DNA of 64,000 bases from Flavobacteriaceae bacterium F08102 (GCA_023015935.1 JALKAY010000001.1:186874-250873), one strand, 5' to 3'; numbered from the stretch's first letter, positions 52,549 through 62,848 are shown. Notes: a model not told the origin generated them from the letters alone. A program made the numbers and translations.

Positions 52549-52809
52549 ATGGCACATAAAAAAGGTGTAGGTAGTTCTAAGAACGGTAGAGAATCAGAAT
52601 CGAAACGCTTAGGTGTAAAGATTTTTGGTGGTCAAGGTGCAATTGCCGGTAACATTATCGTTCGTCAAAGAGGAACTAAACACAATCCAGGTGAAAATGT
52701 ATATATGGGAAAAGACCATACCTTACATGCTAAAGTAGATGGTATTGTGAAATTTACTAAAAAAAGAGATAATAAGTCATACGTTTCTATTGTACCTATA
52801 GAAGCATAA
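52549..52809 (+). CDS. rpmA: 50S ribosomal protein L27
   Basis: An 86-residue L27: [20 protein letters not shown], the family [30 protein letters not shown] region and a C-terminal VSIVPIEA. The start lacks the N-terminal cleavage extension found in Firmicutes. It is the second gene of the rplU operon. A strong terminator follows at 52831-52869. Confidence 0.99.
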   Translation: MAHKKGVGSSKNGRESESKRLGVKIFGGQGAIAGNIIVRQRGTKHNPGENVYMGKDHTLHAKVDGIVKFTKKRDNKSYVSIVPIEA

Positions 52810-52830
52810 GATGTTATTATTTGATTTCTT

Positions 52831-52869
52831 AAAAATCGGCAATCCATTCGGATATGCCGATTTTTTTTT
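52831..52869 (+). terminator. Terminator after rpmA
   Basis: AAATCGGC-A-ATCC, loop ATTC, GGAT-AT-GCCGATTT with nine T at the end. A textbook intrinsic terminator, 22 bp after the rpmA stop. Confidence 0.93.
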
Positions 52870-52939
52870 ACAACTTTTATTTTACTTCATCAAATTTAAA
52901 AATAATCTATGGTCGAATTTTCCATCTCAAAATTCCTTA

Positions 52940-52947
52940 TATCTTTG
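52940..52947 (+). promoter_or_regulatory. -7 box of the carbonic anhydrase gene
   Basis: TATCTTTG matches the consensus; a T-rich -33 (TTTTCC) is about 20 bp upstream. Expected leader about 85 nt. Confidence 0.5.
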
Positions 52948-53038
52948 TATGAAGTAGTTTGTTTTCAGCTTTTCATCCGAAGAATTAAATACCATATTTC
53001 GTAGCCTATACTACAAACGATAAAAGCTAAATTCGCTT

Positions 53039-53668
53039 ATGGACATCAAACAAATATTTAAAAATAATATCGACTGGGTAAATGAAAAACTACAGCTAGA
53101 TTCCAATTATTTTAAAACTTTATCAAAAGGGCAAAATCCAGACATACTTTATATTGGGTGTTCAGACAGTAGGGTCTCAGCTGAAGAACTAATGGGTGTT
53201 TCACCTGGAGATGTTTTTGTCCACAGAAATATTGCCAACATGGTTCCTAATACAGACCTAAGTGCCATGTCAGTAATTGATTATGCCGTAGTTCATTTAA
53301 AAGTTAACAATATTGTTGTTTGTGGGCATTACTATTGTGGTGGGGTTAAAGCTGCCATGGAATCGGCCGATTTAGGTATTTTAAATCCGTGGTTAAGAAA
53401 CATTAGAGATGTTTACAGAATTCACAAAGAAGAACTCAATGCAATTACGAACCAAGATGCAAAATACAAGCGATTAGTAGAACTCAATGTTCAAGAACAG
53501 TGCATCAATGTTATTAAAACCGCCGAAGTACAACAGGCCTTTATTGATAGAAATATTACGGTCCACGGATGGGTATTTGACATTCATACGGGCAAACTAA
53601 TCGATCTTGAAATTGACTTTAAAAAAGTAATGGAAAATGTTATGGAAATCTATCGTTTAAAACGATGA
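53039..53668 (+). CDS. can: Beta-class carbonic anhydrase
   Basis: A 209-residue cytoplasmic zinc enzyme interconverting CO2 and bicarbonate. Zinc ligands are Cys41 and Asp43/Arg45 dyad in IGCSDSRVSAEE, His97 and Cys100 in CGHYYCGGVKAAM. Also DVFVHRNIANMV. Length is typical for the plant-type beta class. It has its own promoter, 66 bp ahead of an S9 peptidase gene on the same strand. ATG at 53039. Confidence 0.96.
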   Translation: MDIKQIFKNNIDWVNEKLQLDSNYFKTLSKGQNPDILYIGCSDSRVSAEELMGVSPGDVFVHRNIANMVPNTDLSAMSVIDYAVVHLKVNNIVVCGHYYCGGVKAAMESADLGILNPWLRNIRDVYRIHKEELNAITNQDAKYKRLVELNVQEQCINVIKTAEVQQAFIDRNITVHGWVFDIHTGKLIDLEIDFKKVMENVMEIYRLKR

Positions 53669-53734
53669 TGGAAAAGTAGCAAAAATTAACCGTCATTATC
53701 GCCTATCAAATAAATAGTTAAAAAACACATCATT

Positions 53735-56131
53735 ATGAGCTTTCGATTTAAATCATTTAGCGTTTTCACCTTTGTCCTAATTGCCTTTGGATGTGCTAAA
53801 ATTTCAGCGCAAGAAAATAATGCTTCCTCGTTAAGTATTAAGCAAATAATGCAAGGAGACGATTTTGTGGGACACCTACCCTCGAATGTCTTTTGGTCAT
53901 TAGATGGTAAAAAGATCTATTTCAATTGGAATCCCGAGAAAGCATATAGCGATTCTTTATACGTGTATCAATTAAAAGATGGGTCCATAAAAAAAGTAGA
54001 CTTTGAAACCAGCTACAACCTCCCTCCGAGAAATGCCATTTACAGCAAGAATAAAACGTACAAAGCTTATAGCAAAGAAGGAGACATTTATTTAGTCGAT
54101 TTAAAAAAGAACTCCACCATTCGAGTCACCAACACTGATGAAAATGAAGGAAATCTTCAATTTGTTGAACGAGATACGAAAATAGCTTTCAACAAAGGAA
54201 AAAATATTTACACCTGGACAATAAGCACTGGAGCATTAACCCAAATCACCAATTTCGTTGAAAAAAAGACTGAAAAAACCGCTCAATTAAACGAACGTGA
54301 TCAATGGCTTCGTGACGATCAACTCGCTCTATTTGATGTTTTGAGAGAGCGTAAAGAAAAAGAGGATATGCGTTCAAAACTCAATAAGCGTTATGATCAA
54401 TTTAAGCGATTTGAGATAGATACCAAAGGTCAAAATGTAGTAGGGGCAAAATTAAGCCCCAATGGAAAGTACGTAACCTATTTAACGGTGAAAAGGGTAG
54501 AACATAAAGGTACCATTGTTCCTCATTACGTTACAGAATCAGGGTATACTGAAAACCAACATACGCGCTCTAAAGTAGGAGATACGCCTCCCGAATACCA
54601 CATGTATATCTATGACATTGACCATAAAAAGGTCTATCCTGTAAACTTTGATAATTTAGAAGGACTCGATTATATTCCAACCTATACCAAAGATTATCCA
54701 GACAAGCCATATAAAAACGAAAATAGAATTGGCAGTATTCATGGCCCTTTTTGGAATTCAACTGGATCAATGGCTATCTTAGACATTCAGAGTAACGATT
54801 ATAAAGATCGCTGGATTGTTTCATTGAATGCTGCAGACGGAACAATTACCAATTTAAACCGTCAACACGATGAGGCATGGATAGCGGGCCCTGCAATTGG
54901 ACGAGAAAAGATCGGTTGGATGCCAGACGATAAAACTATTTGGTTTATGTCCGAGAAAACGGGTTACGCACATTTATACACACTTAACCTTCAAACAAAA
55001 AAAGTACGTGCATTAACCCAAGGGAAATTTGAAATTTACAACCCTTTTATCTCTAAAGATCAATCCCGATGGTATTTCAATGCAAACAAAAACCATCCAG
55101 GAGATCGCCAATTTTACAGTATGCCTCTAAAAGGGGGAGAATTAAAACCGTTGACAAATACCATAGGGAATCATGAAGTTCAACTTTCTCCTGATGAAAA
55201 ATATATGGCCATATTGTATTCTTATGCAAACAAGCCAACGGAACTTTATATTAAAAAAAATCCTCTCTTTTATAAAAATGCAACAAAAGCAAAACAAATA
55301 ACACACTCAACAACGGCAGATTTTAATGCTTATACTTGGAAAGATCCCGAAATTATCACATTTACCGCAAGAGACGGAGCTAATGTTTATGCGCGATTAT
55401 ACGAACCTAAATCTTCCATTAAGAATAATGCTGCCATTGTTTTTGTCCACGGAGCTGGATATTTACAAAATGCACATGCTTGGTGGAGCTCCTATTTTAG
55501 AGAATATATGTTTCACAATTTACTTGTAGATAACGGATATACCGTCTTAGATATCGATTATCGAGGTAGTGCTGGGTATGGCAGAGATTGGCGAACTGGC
55601 ATTTATAGACACATGGGCGGTAAAGATTTGACAGATCAGGTAGATGGTGTAAAAATGCTCATTGAAAAATACGGAATAGACAAAGAAAAGGTAGGTATTT
55701 ACGGAGGGTCTTACGGTGGTTTTATTACCCTAATGGCAATGTTCAAAGAATCAGACACCTTTAAAGCAGGAGCGGCCATTCGATCTGTTGGCGATTGGGC
55801 AGCATACAATCATGGATACACAGCACGTATTCTTAATACACCTATTACGGATAGTTTAGCTTACAGAAGAAGTTCACCTATATATTTTGCAGATGGGTTA
55901 AAAGGAAATTTATTAATTTTACACGGTATGGTTGACGATAATGTGCATTTCCAAGATATGGTCCGGTTATCACAACGCCTTATTGAATTAGGAAAACACC
56001 ATTGGGAAATGGCCATTTATCCCGTAGAACGCCATGGCTTTGTAGAAGCGAGCAGCTGGACAGATGAATACACACGCATATTTAATTTGTTTCAAACAAG
56101 CTTGTTAAAAATCCCCGTCAAACAGCCTTGA
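53735..56131 (+). CDS. S9 (prolyl oligopeptidase/DPP IV-type) peptidase
   Basis: A 798-residue exported serine peptidase. The N-terminal 30 residues are a signal sequence; both a lipobox-like AFGC (Cys20) and a signal-peptidase-I-like SAQ site are present. An eight-bladed beta-propeller region follows (DPPIV_N type), then an alpha/beta hydrolase domain with Ser659 in GGSYGGF, an Asp in GMVDDNVHF and His in ERHGF. It cuts dipeptides or oligopeptides outside the cytoplasm. Single gene; a TTCGTTAACGAA palindrome lies just after its stop. Confidence 0.93.
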   Translation: MSFRFKSFSVFTFVLIAFGCAKISAQENNASSLSIKQIMQGDDFVGHLPSNVFWSLDGKKIYFNWNPEKAYSDSLYVYQLKDGSIKKVDFETSYNLPPRNAIYSKNKTYKAYSKEGDIYLVDLKKNSTIRVTNTDENEGNLQFVERDTKIAFNKGKNIYTWTISTGALTQITNFVEKKTEKTAQLNERDQWLRDDQLALFDVLRERKEKEDMRSKLNKRYDQFKRFEIDTKGQNVVGAKLSPNGKYVTYLTVKRVEHKGTIVPHYVTESGYTENQHTRSKVGDTPPEYHMYIYDIDHKKVYPVNFDNLEGLDYIPTYTKDYPDKPYKNENRIGSIHGPFWNSTGSMAILDIQSNDYKDRWIVSLNAADGTITNLNRQHDEAWIAGPAIGREKIGWMPDDKTIWFMSEKTGYAHLYTLNLQTKKVRALTQGKFEIYNPFISKDQSRWYFNANKNHPGDRQFYSMPLKGGELKPLTNTIGNHEVQLSPDEKYMAILYSYANKPTELYIKKNPLFYKNATKAKQITHSTTADFNAYTWKDPEIITFTARDGANVYARLYEPKSSIKNNAAIVFVHGAGYLQNAHAWWSSYFREYMFHNLLVDNGYTVLDIDYRGSAGYGRDWRTGIYRHMGGKDLTDQVDGVKMLIEKYGIDKEKVGIYGGSYGGFITLMAMFKESDTFKAGAAIRSVGDWAAYNHGYTARILNTPITDSLAYRRSSPIYFADGLKGNLLILHGMVDDNVHFQDMVRLSQRLIELGKHHWEMAIYPVERHGFVEASSWTDEYTRIFNLFQTSLLKIPVKQP

Positions 56132-56190
56132 TTTTCGTTAACGAATGCTATTCAGATAAATAAATTAACTAGTAACCTTAGATTGATGTT

Positions 56191-56703
56191 ATGAAAAACC
56201 ATTATATCCCTTTACTCCTCCTCGGTATGTTCTTTTTAGCTTGTGAACCGAAAGAAGACTTCAGCTCTACTGATAAGGTTAATTGGGACAAAAGAATAGC
56301 TACCCCGAATGCTAATGACTCCCTTGTATCTGGAAGCACCTACCTATCGATTTACTCTCAAATATACAGTTTTACAGAACATAGAAAGCACGATTTAACA
56401 GCTACCATTAGCATGCGAAATATCAGTCGATCTGATACGGTTTATATTTCTAAAGCCGTTTACTATAATACACACGGAAAACCTATTCGCACTTATTTTG
56501 ATCAAACCATATATTTAGCACCAATGGAAACGGTAGAAATTGTCATAGACGAAATTGACAAAGTGGGTGGAACTGGGGCCAATTTTATCTTTGATTGGAA
56601 AACAAAACCAGCTATACATCCTCCCTATTTTGAAGGTGTAATGATATCTACGTCTGGCCAACAAGGCTTGTCATTTACAACTCAGGGAATCAGAATCGAA
56701 TAG
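56191..56703 (+). CDS. DUF3124 family lipoprotein
   Basis: A 170-residue lipoprotein (FLACEP, Cys18). The mature part matches DUF3124: GSTYLSIYSQIYSF, LTATISMRNIS, VYISKAVYYN, YLAPMETVEIVI and a C-terminal GVMISTSGQQGLSF. The domain is all-beta and probably periplasmic. Function unknown. It sits 59 bp after the S9 peptidase gene; I see no terminator between, so they may be co-transcribed. ATG at 56191. Confidence 0.88.
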   Translation: MKNHYIPLLLLGMFFLACEPKEDFSSTDKVNWDKRIATPNANDSLVSGSTYLSIYSQIYSFTEHRKHDLTATISMRNISRSDTVYISKAVYYNTHGKPIRTYFDQTIYLAPMETVEIVIDEIDKVGGTGANFIFDWKTKPAIHPPYFEGVMISTSGQQGLSFTTQGIRIE

Positions 56704-56810
56704 CCTAATTATATCTAAATTACGCTTCGCTTAGCACTAAAAACATTTTTTGGATTCAATTATCTTAAGTACATTCGCTTAGGCCTACAAACAGAAAAGC
56801 ATACAAACAT

Positions 56811-58265
56811 TTGAGCACCTTACAGCGTTTTTTTAAGGATACGGTAATTTACGGCATCGCCGCCGTATTACCTCGTGCAATTAATATTCTATTAACAAAA
56901 TTACACACCAAATCTCTTGAAACTGATAAGTTTGCAGAAAACACCTGGTATTTTGTTTTTGCAGCTTATTTTATAGCTTTTTTAACCTTTGGAATGGAAA
57001 CCGCTTTTTTTAGATTTTTCTCTAAAGAAAAAGAAAAAGGTAAAGTTATTTCAACCTCCTTCACCGTATTGGTTACTTCTACCTTACTGTTTTTAGGAAT
57101 ACTACTCGGTTATAATACATTTTTCTCGCAGGTCTTAGGCTTTGACAATCCGGAGCATTTAAAAATTCTTACTTGGGTTACTGCCTTAGATCTTTTGGTT
57201 GTAATTCCGTATGCCTATCTTCGTGTAACGAATAGACCACTTAAATTTACCTTTTACAAATTGGTGAATATTTTAATCTACGCCTTCTTTAATGTACTTT
57301 TTTTATGGTTTATTCCTTATGCCATAAAAAACAATATTAACATACCTAGTTTTCTACGTACATTTTATGACAATACGCCAACGGTTGTCTTTATTTTCAT
57401 AGCCAACCTTCTCGCTAGCGCTATCACTTTTCTGCTATTACTCCCATCTATGTTACAGGTGAAATACGATTTTGACAGACAAATTTTCGTGAAGCTATTG
57501 CGCTATGGAATACCTATTATGATTGGGAGTTTAGCCTATGTTACCAATGAAAACTTAGACAAACTTCTTCTTGTGGATTACATTGGAAAAGATCAAATGG
57601 GGATTTATGCAGCCTGTTATAAACTCGGTGTTTTTATGGTTTTATACGTTATGGCATTCCGTTTAGGGGCAGAACCGTTCTTTTTCAACCATGCCGACAA
57701 GGTAAACGCTAAACAAACCTATGCTAGAATTTTAACCTGGTTCACCATCATTGGAGCCCTATTTATGCTTATTGTAGTTGTCTACATCAATCTGTTTGCT
57801 AAAATATTATTGGGTCAACCGGAATATTACGCCGCGCTAGGAATCGTCCCTATTATTTTATTAGCCAATTTATTCTTAGGCATATACAACAACCTTTCTG
57901 TTTGGTACAAACTTACGGACCGAACTAAATACGGCATGTATTTCTCTGTTTTCGGAGCCTTACTTACGATTGTATTAAATTTAGCTTTTATTCCAAAAAT
58001 TGGCTTTATGGCATCTGCTTGGGCAACCTTATCAGCCTATGCTGCAATGACGTTGATCTCATATTATTACGGAAAAAAATATTACAAAGTACCATATAGA
58101 ATGGACAAGGTTCTATTGTATTTAGGAATCTCTACAGCATTATCATTTATTTCATTTTACTTTTTTAAAGAAAACTATTGGATATCCACTAGTTTTATTG
58201 CCTTGTTTATTCTATACATATACATAAGTGAACGACAAGAAATTAATTCAATACTATCACAATGA
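56811..58265 (+). CDS. Polysaccharide/lipid-linked oligosaccharide flippase (MOP superfamily)
   Basis: A 484-residue inner-membrane protein with about 14 TMs and the Wzx/MviN-like pattern ([20 protein letters not shown] ... [19 protein letters not shown]). The start is TTG at 56811 ([15 protein letters not shown]), which agrees with homologues; no ATG gives a full N-terminal TM. The stop overlaps dut by 4 bp (ATGA). It is not within a polysaccharide gene cluster; a flippase next to dut is a known flavobacterial pairing. The lipid-linked substrate is unknown. Confidence 0.9.
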   Translation: MSTLQRFFKDTVIYGIAAVLPRAINILLTKLHTKSLETDKFAENTWYFVFAAYFIAFLTFGMETAFFRFFSKEKEKGKVISTSFTVLVTSTLLFLGILLGYNTFFSQVLGFDNPEHLKILTWVTALDLLVVIPYAYLRVTNRPLKFTFYKLVNILIYAFFNVLFLWFIPYAIKNNINIPSFLRTFYDNTPTVVFIFIANLLASAITFLLLLPSMLQVKYDFDRQIFVKLLRYGIPIMIGSLAYVTNENLDKLLLVDYIGKDQMGIYAACYKLGVFMVLYVMAFRLGAEPFFFNHADKVNAKQTYARILTWFTIIGALFMLIVVVYINLFAKILLGQPEYYAALGIVPIILLANLFLGIYNNLSVWYKLTDRTKYGMYFSVFGALLTIVLNLAFIPKIGFMASAWATLSAYAAMTLISYYYGKKYYKVPYRMDKVLLYLGISTALSFISFYFFKENYWISTSFIALFILYIYISERQEINSILSQ

Positions 58266-58693
58266 CGATTCAAATAGTTAATACCTCAAAACATCCATTG
58301 CCCCACTATGAAACTGAAGGAGCTGCTGGCATGGACTTACGAGCTAATCTCGACCAAGCGATTAAACTTGCCCCTATGGAAAGAACGATTATTAAAACGG
58401 GTTTATTTATCGCTTTACCCCAAGGATATGAAGCACAAGTAAGACCTAGAAGCGGTTTAGCGGCTAAATTTGGCATTACCGTTCTAAATGCTCCAGGTAC
58501 GATAGATGCCGATTATAGAGGTGAAATTGGTGTTATTTTAATTAACCTATCTCAAGAACCATTTATTATAAATGATGGGGAGCGAATAGCTCAATTAGTC
58601 ATCGCAAAACATGAACGAGCAGCATGGGAATCTGTTCGTGTTTTAGATACGACCGATCGGGGAAAAGGTGGTTTTGGTAGCACTGGACGATAA
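58262..58693 (+). CDS. dut: dUTP diphosphatase
   Basis: A 143-residue trimeric dUTPase. The five conserved motifs are visible: [44 protein letters not shown] and the C-terminal P-loop-like [10 protein letters not shown]. It removes dUTP and supplies dUMP. Translationally coupled to the flippase gene. ATG at 58262. Confidence 0.98.
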   Translation: MTIQIVNTSKHPLPHYETEGAAGMDLRANLDQAIKLAPMERTIIKTGLFIALPQGYEAQVRPRSGLAAKFGITVLNAPGTIDADYRGEIGVILINLSQEPFIINDGERIAQLVIAKHERAAWESVRVLDTTDRGKGGFGSTGR

Positions 58694-58734
58694 ATATAAT
58701 CACATTAAAATAGTGAATTAAGTCTTTGGTGAGG

Positions 58735-59409
58735 TTACTCATCCGCTTTTTGGTCAATTACATGATCTATGCGATCCATGGTTGACTGAGGCCAAAACCC
58801 TTTAGACGCTAAGACGATTCCAAATATCATTAAGACAACGCCCATTCCTCGTTTAATTTTTCGAATAACTTCGGGAGTTAGTTTATTTTTTAATTGTTTT
58901 GCTAAAAGAATTTTAATTAAATCTGTCAAAAAATAGGCTAAGATAATAGCCGTAAAATAGGTGAAAATCCGATGATTATTCATTTCTAAATTTGGACCAA
59001 TAACAACCACCATACCAAGCCAAAATACGAGGACACCAACATTGATGAAGTTTAATAAAAACCCTTTTAAAAAAAGTCCGAGATAATTATTTTTTTCAAC
59101 TACAACTAAATCGTCATCGGTAATTATTGGTTTTCGTCGTTTGTAATACGTCAACAGGCCATAGACAAATAATATCACTCCACCCAACACAAATAAACGC
59201 GGATCGTCTTTTATTTTCTCCAATAAACTTTTACTTCCAAAATAAGCGAAGTAAACAAACAATACATCTGCAACAATAACACCCAAATCAAAAATCACAG
59301 CCGCTCTAAACCCCTTAGTAGCACTCGTTTCTAACAGTACAAAAAATACTGGCCCAATCATAAATGAAAGAACAATTCCAACGGGTATGGCATTGAGAAT
59401 ATCTGTCAT
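58735..59409 (-). CDS. LysE-family amino-acid exporter-like protein
   Basis: A 224-residue membrane protein with six TMs; the N-terminal ILNAIPVGIVLSFMIGPVFFVLLETSATKGFRA is the LysE/RhtB signature (motif at 4-36). A charged loop (KRRKPIITDDDLVVVEKNN) is in the middle. The substrate is uncertain. It starts 3 bp after the ferredoxin-reductase gene, so they are co-transcribed. It is the last gene of the minus-strand run from M23. Confidence 0.88.
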   Translation of the reverse strand: MTDILNAIPVGIVLSFMIGPVFFVLLETSATKGFRAAVIFDLGVIVADVLFVYFAYFGSKSLLEKIKDDPRLFVLGGVILFVYGLLTYYKRRKPIITDDDLVVVEKNNYLGLFLKGFLLNFINVGVLVFWLGMVVVIGPNLEMNNHRIFTYFTAIILAYFLTDLIKILLAKQLKNKLTPEVIRKIKRGMGVVLMIFGIVLASKGFWPQSTMDRIDHVIDQKADE

Positions 59410-59412
59410 AAG

Positions 59413-60465
59413 CTATACTTCATCGTAATCAATGCTAATCGTGTTGGTAATAGGATGCGCCTGACAGGTTAATATTAACCCTTCGGCTACTTCTTCATCG
59501 GTCAGAATTGAATTCTTTTCCATCATTGCCTTTCCTTCTGTAATTTGTGCTAAACAAGTACTGCAAATACCTCCTTGACATGAATACGGAGCATCCAACC
59601 CTCTCAATAAAGCCTGTTCAAGAATCGTCTTTGATTTATCCATCACAAAGGTAGTTGTTTCGTCATCCAATAAAATGGTGATCTCTGCTTTACCTTCAAG
59701 ACTTTCTTCAACATGCGATTCTTCAAGCGGTGTTGAAAATAATTCAAAGAGAATGTTTTTTTCATTAAATCCACTTCCAATTAGCCCCGATTTAATTGTG
59801 GAAATCATTGCCTCTGGACCACACAGATATACCGAATGAAAACTAAAATCTTTGTATTTATTTCTAACAATAAAACTTAATGTACTGGTATCTATTCGCC
59901 CAAACAAAGCTCCTTCAACATTTGCCTGACTATATACTCGCTCCATAAAAAATCGATCAGGATAAGTCGATTCTAAAGACTTAAGGTCAGATGCGAACAT
60001 CATTTCTTCGGGTGATTTATTACCATATACCAATACAAATTTACTGTTGGGTTCAATGGCTAAAACGGATGATATCATCGATAATACCGGGGTAATACCA
60101 CTTCCTGCTGCAAAAGCAAGATAATTTCGCGCCTGTTGAGAATCCGGTTTTAAAACAAACCTCCCTTCTGGGGCACTGACTTGTAACTGATCTCCAACCT
60201 TAAGTTGCGATGTTGCATAAACCGAAAATACCCCACCATTCACTTTTTTAATCCCAATTTTAAGCGAATCACTGTCCATAGGTGCACAGATCGAATACGC
60301 TCTACGTATTTCATTGCCATTAATAACTTTTGATATAGTTATGTACTGACCAGGATTAAAAGCGAAAATTGATTTGTATTCTTGAGGTATAGTAAACGTG
60401 ACCGCTACAGCATTTTTAGTTTCTTCTGAAATCGCTGAAACGGTTAGGGTATAAAATTTTGACAT
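59413..60465 (-). CDS. FAD/2Fe-2S ferredoxin-NADP reductase-like oxidoreductase (PaaE type)
   Basis: A 350-residue flavoprotein. FAD domain with RRAYSICAP, NAD(P) domain with FAAGSGITPVLSMI and YLCGPEAMI, and a C-terminal plant-type ferredoxin domain holding a [2Fe-2S] site (SCQGGICSTC ... LTCQAHP). This order matches the PaaE/HmpX group. PaaE partners with a phenylacetyl-CoA epoxidase, but no paa genes are in the window, so the partner is unknown. ATG at 60465. Confidence 0.93.
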   Translation of the reverse strand: MSKFYTLTVSAISEETKNAVAVTFTIPQEYKSIFAFNPGQYITISKVINGNEIRRAYSICAPMDSDSLKIGIKKVNGGVFSVYATSQLKVGDQLQVSAPEGRFVLKPDSQQARNYLAFAAGSGITPVLSMISSVLAIEPNSKFVLVYGNKSPEEMMFASDLKSLESTYPDRFFMERVYSQANVEGALFGRIDTSTLSFIVRNKYKDFSFHSVYLCGPEAMISTIKSGLIGSGFNEKNILFELFSTPLEESHVEESLEGKAEITILLDDETTTFVMDKSKTILEQALLRGLDAPYSCQGGICSTCLAQITEGKAMMEKNSILTDEEVAEGLILTCQAHPITNTISIDYDEV

Positions 60466-60487
60466 TAAATTTTTTAAATTTTAAACA

Positions 60488-60925
60488 TTAACCTTTTGAA
60501 ATAGTATTGGGTAGTTCATCTACATCATCATCTTGAAAAGGAAAATATTGTTTGAGTTTTAACCCGGTATTGATAATACCTTGAATTAACCCACCAGCAA
60601 AATCTTTCTTTTTAAAGGCAGTGCTAATTGTATCGCGGATGCTTTCCCAAAAATCATCTTCCACCATGGCGTCAATTCCCTTATCGCCTATGATAGCAAA
60701 CTTTTTATCCTCTACTCCTACGTAAAATAGCACGCCATTCTGCGCTTTGGTTTTATCCATATTCAACATGTAAAAAACCTCCTTCGCCCGATCCATAACA
60801 CTTTTCTCTGTGTGTTTTTCGATATGTACTCTAATTTCTCCAGAGGTATTTAACTCGGCGGCGCAGATGGCTTCTACGATATCTCTTTCTTCCTTCTCGG
60901 TTAAAAATTCCTCAACTTTTGACAT
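60488..60925 (-). CDS. TPM domain protein (soluble form)
   Basis: A 145-residue protein carrying a TPM (TLP18.3/Psb32/MOLO-1) domain: EFLTEKEERDIVEAICAAE, SGEIRVHI, NGVLFYVGVEDKKFAIIGDKG, DFAGGLIQGI. There is no signal peptide or TM, unlike the longer Gly-rich TPM proteins usually found beside lemA. It lies 11 bp after lemA. Possible role in membrane-associated phosphatase/oxidative homeostasis; not known. Confidence 0.88.
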   Translation of the reverse strand: MSKVEEFLTEKEERDIVEAICAAELNTSGEIRVHIEKHTEKSVMDRAKEVFYMLNMDKTKAQNGVLFYVGVEDKKFAIIGDKGIDAMVEDDFWESIRDTISTAFKKKDFAGGLIQGIINTGLKLKQYFPFQDDDVDELPNTISKG

Positions 60926-60936
60926 CTATCCTTAAC

Positions 60937-61515
60937 TTAAAACTGTACGTTGGGTGCTACATCACTACCTTCTGCAGATGAAAACAGTGGCATCGCATCA
61001 AATCCGAACATCCCTGCAAAGATATTATTCGGAAATTTTTGAATCGCATTTCTATAAGTCGTTGCCACTTCATTAAAACGATTCCGCTCTGTATTGATTC
61101 TATTTTCTGTTCCTTCAAGTTGGCTTTGTAAATCTAAAAAACTTTGATTAGCCTTAAGGTCTGGGTACTTTTCAACCGTTACCAATAATCTTGATAAAGC
61201 ACTGGTTAATCCTTGTTGTGCTTGTTGAAACTGTGCGAGTTGTTCAGGGGTAGCATTAGCTACATCAATGGTTGTCGATGTCGCCTTGGCCCTTGCGTTA
61301 ACCACTCCTTCTAATGTTTCCTTTTCATGAGCAGCATACCCTTTCACAGTTGAAACCAAATTAGGAACTAAATCCGCTCTTCGTTGATAAGCGCTCTCTA
61401 CATTTGCCCATTGTTTTTCTGCAGCATTTCGCTGGGTAATCATCCCGTTGTAGGATTTAATTCCATAAATCACTAAAACTGCAATAATTAGAATTGGTAT
61501 GAGCCACTTTTTCAT
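60937..61515 (-). CDS. lemA: LemA family protein
   Basis: A 192-residue membrane-anchored protein: TM at about 3-21, then the helical LemA domain with [34 protein letters not shown] and [20 protein letters not shown]. Usually paired with TPM proteins; here one TPM gene follows directly. Function is not established. ATG at 61515. Confidence 0.96.
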   Translation of the reverse strand: MKKWLIPILIIAVLVIYGIKSYNGMITQRNAAEKQWANVESAYQRRADLVPNLVSTVKGYAAHEKETLEGVVNARAKATSTTIDVANATPEQLAQFQQAQQGLTSALSRLLVTVEKYPDLKANQSFLDLQSQLEGTENRINTERNRFNEVATTYRNAIQKFPNNIFAGMFGFDAMPLFSSAEGSDVAPNVQF

Positions 61516-61533
61516 AATTCGTAAATTTAGTTG

Positions 61534-61863
61534 TTATAATTGATTTTTGATTTGCAATAATTCATTTTTAATTCGCTCTAATCTAGCAATAATTTCATGA
61601 TTGTCTTTAATTCCCTCTGGATTAGATTTCATTTTTTTCTTTGCTCCTTCTAGCGTAAAACCTCTTTCCTTTACCAAATGATAAATCATTTGTAAATTTT
61701 TCACATCTTCAGGTGTAAACATCCGATTTCCCTTTCCGTTTTTCTTAGGTTTAAGAATATCAAATTCTTTATCCCAAAAACGAATCAATGATGTATTCAC
61801 ATCAAAGGCCTTTGCAACTTCACCTATTTTATAATAGCGTTTATCTGGTAAATTTATATACAT
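61534..61863 (-). CDS. MerR-family transcriptional regulator
   Basis: A 109-residue protein with an N-terminal MerR winged helix (KRYYKIGEVAKAFDVNTSLI, RFWDKEF, GNRMFTPEDV) and a short coiled-coil tail; no effector domain or cysteines. It begins within the M23 stop (TAATG, 1-bp overlap) and is 18 bp ahead of lemA, so it is in the M23-merR-lemA-TPM operon. Probably a small local regulator; the target is unknown. Confidence 0.93.
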   Translation of the reverse strand: MYINLPDKRYYKIGEVAKAFDVNTSLIRFWDKEFDILKPKKNGKGNRMFTPEDVKNLQMIYHLVKERGFTLEGAKKKMKSNPEGIKDNHEIIARLERIKNELLQIKNQL

Positions 61864-62834
61864 TAGTCAAAAGATTGTCCTTCTTGCGAAGCCATTATTA
61901 ACATTTGTTCAAACTCTTCTGGCGTTAAATTACCATAGTAAAAATTAATCGGATTTATTGCCACGCCATTTTTATGCACTTCATAATGTAAATGAGGTCC
62001 TTGTGACCTTCCAGTATTCCCAACAAAACCTATCAAATCTCCTCTTTTTACTTTTTGTCCACGTTTTACATTAAACTTTGACAAATGTGCATAAAGTGTC
62101 AAATATCCAAATCCATGATCAATTCTTACATGATTACCATATCCAGAGGCATGATTATCTGCTCTTACTACCTTTCCGTTCCCTGTAGCATATACCGGCG
62201 TACCTATAGGTGCTGAAAAATCCATTCCTTTATGCATTTTTCGCGCTTTAGTAAACGGGTCTGAACGCCACCCAAATCCAGATGCCATCCGCGTCAAATC
62301 CTCTTTACGAACCGGTTGAATTGCAGGCATTGAGGCCAACAACTCCTCTTTATCTTCTGCTAATTCAATAATCTCATCAAGTGATTTGGATTGAATATAC
62401 AACTGTTTAGATAAAATGTCCATGTTCCTTGTAACATCAATAATCATTTCAGAATTTTCAAAATTCTCAAGTGACTTATACCTATTAACCCCACCGAAAC
62501 CAGCCATTCGCTGTTCATTGGGAATTGGATTAGTCTCAAAATACATTCGATAAATATTGTTGTCTCGTTCTTGAATACCCGCTAATACTTCTTGCGCTTG
62601 TTTCATTTTTTTAGACAACAACTCGTAACGCAGTTTCATGTTCTCAATTTCTCTCTTCTGCGCTTTTTCTTTAGGCGAATCAAAAAATTGATTCGAAATA
62701 AACGTAAAAATTAACCCGAATATAATGGCGGTAAAAAGAAATCCTGCAATTCGCTTAAACTTATCCCTTTTTCTCAATTCTATTTTGCGATAGGAAAGGG
62801 TGTCAGAATCGTAATAATATTTTACTTTCGCCAT
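61863..62834 (-). CDS. M23 family metallopeptidase (LytM-type)
   Basis: A 323-residue inner-membrane anchored protein: TM at about 30-47, a coiled-coil stretch (about 55-160), then a LytM/M23 domain with metal ligands in HKGMDFSAP (HxxxD) and GPHLHYEV (HxH). It likely trims peptidoglycan cross-links, or, if used as a scaffold, activates amidases. It opens the operon. A -7 box TAAATTTG at 62905-62898 fits its promoter. ATG at 62834. Confidence 0.95.
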   Translation of the reverse strand: MAKVKYYYDSDTLSYRKIELRKRDKFKRIAGFLFTAIIFGLIFTFISNQFFDSPKEKAQKREIENMKLRYELLSKKMKQAQEVLAGIQERDNNIYRMYFETNPIPNEQRMAGFGGVNRYKSLENFENSEMIIDVTRNMDILSKQLYIQSKSLDEIIELAEDKEELLASMPAIQPVRKEDLTRMASGFGWRSDPFTKARKMHKGMDFSAPIGTPVYATGNGKVVRADNHASGYGNHVRIDHGFGYLTLYAHLSKFNVKRGQKVKRGDLIGFVGNTGRSQGPHLHYEVHKNGVAINPINFYYGNLTPEEFEQMLIMASQEGQSFD

Positions 62835-62848
62835 AATATAAATTATAG

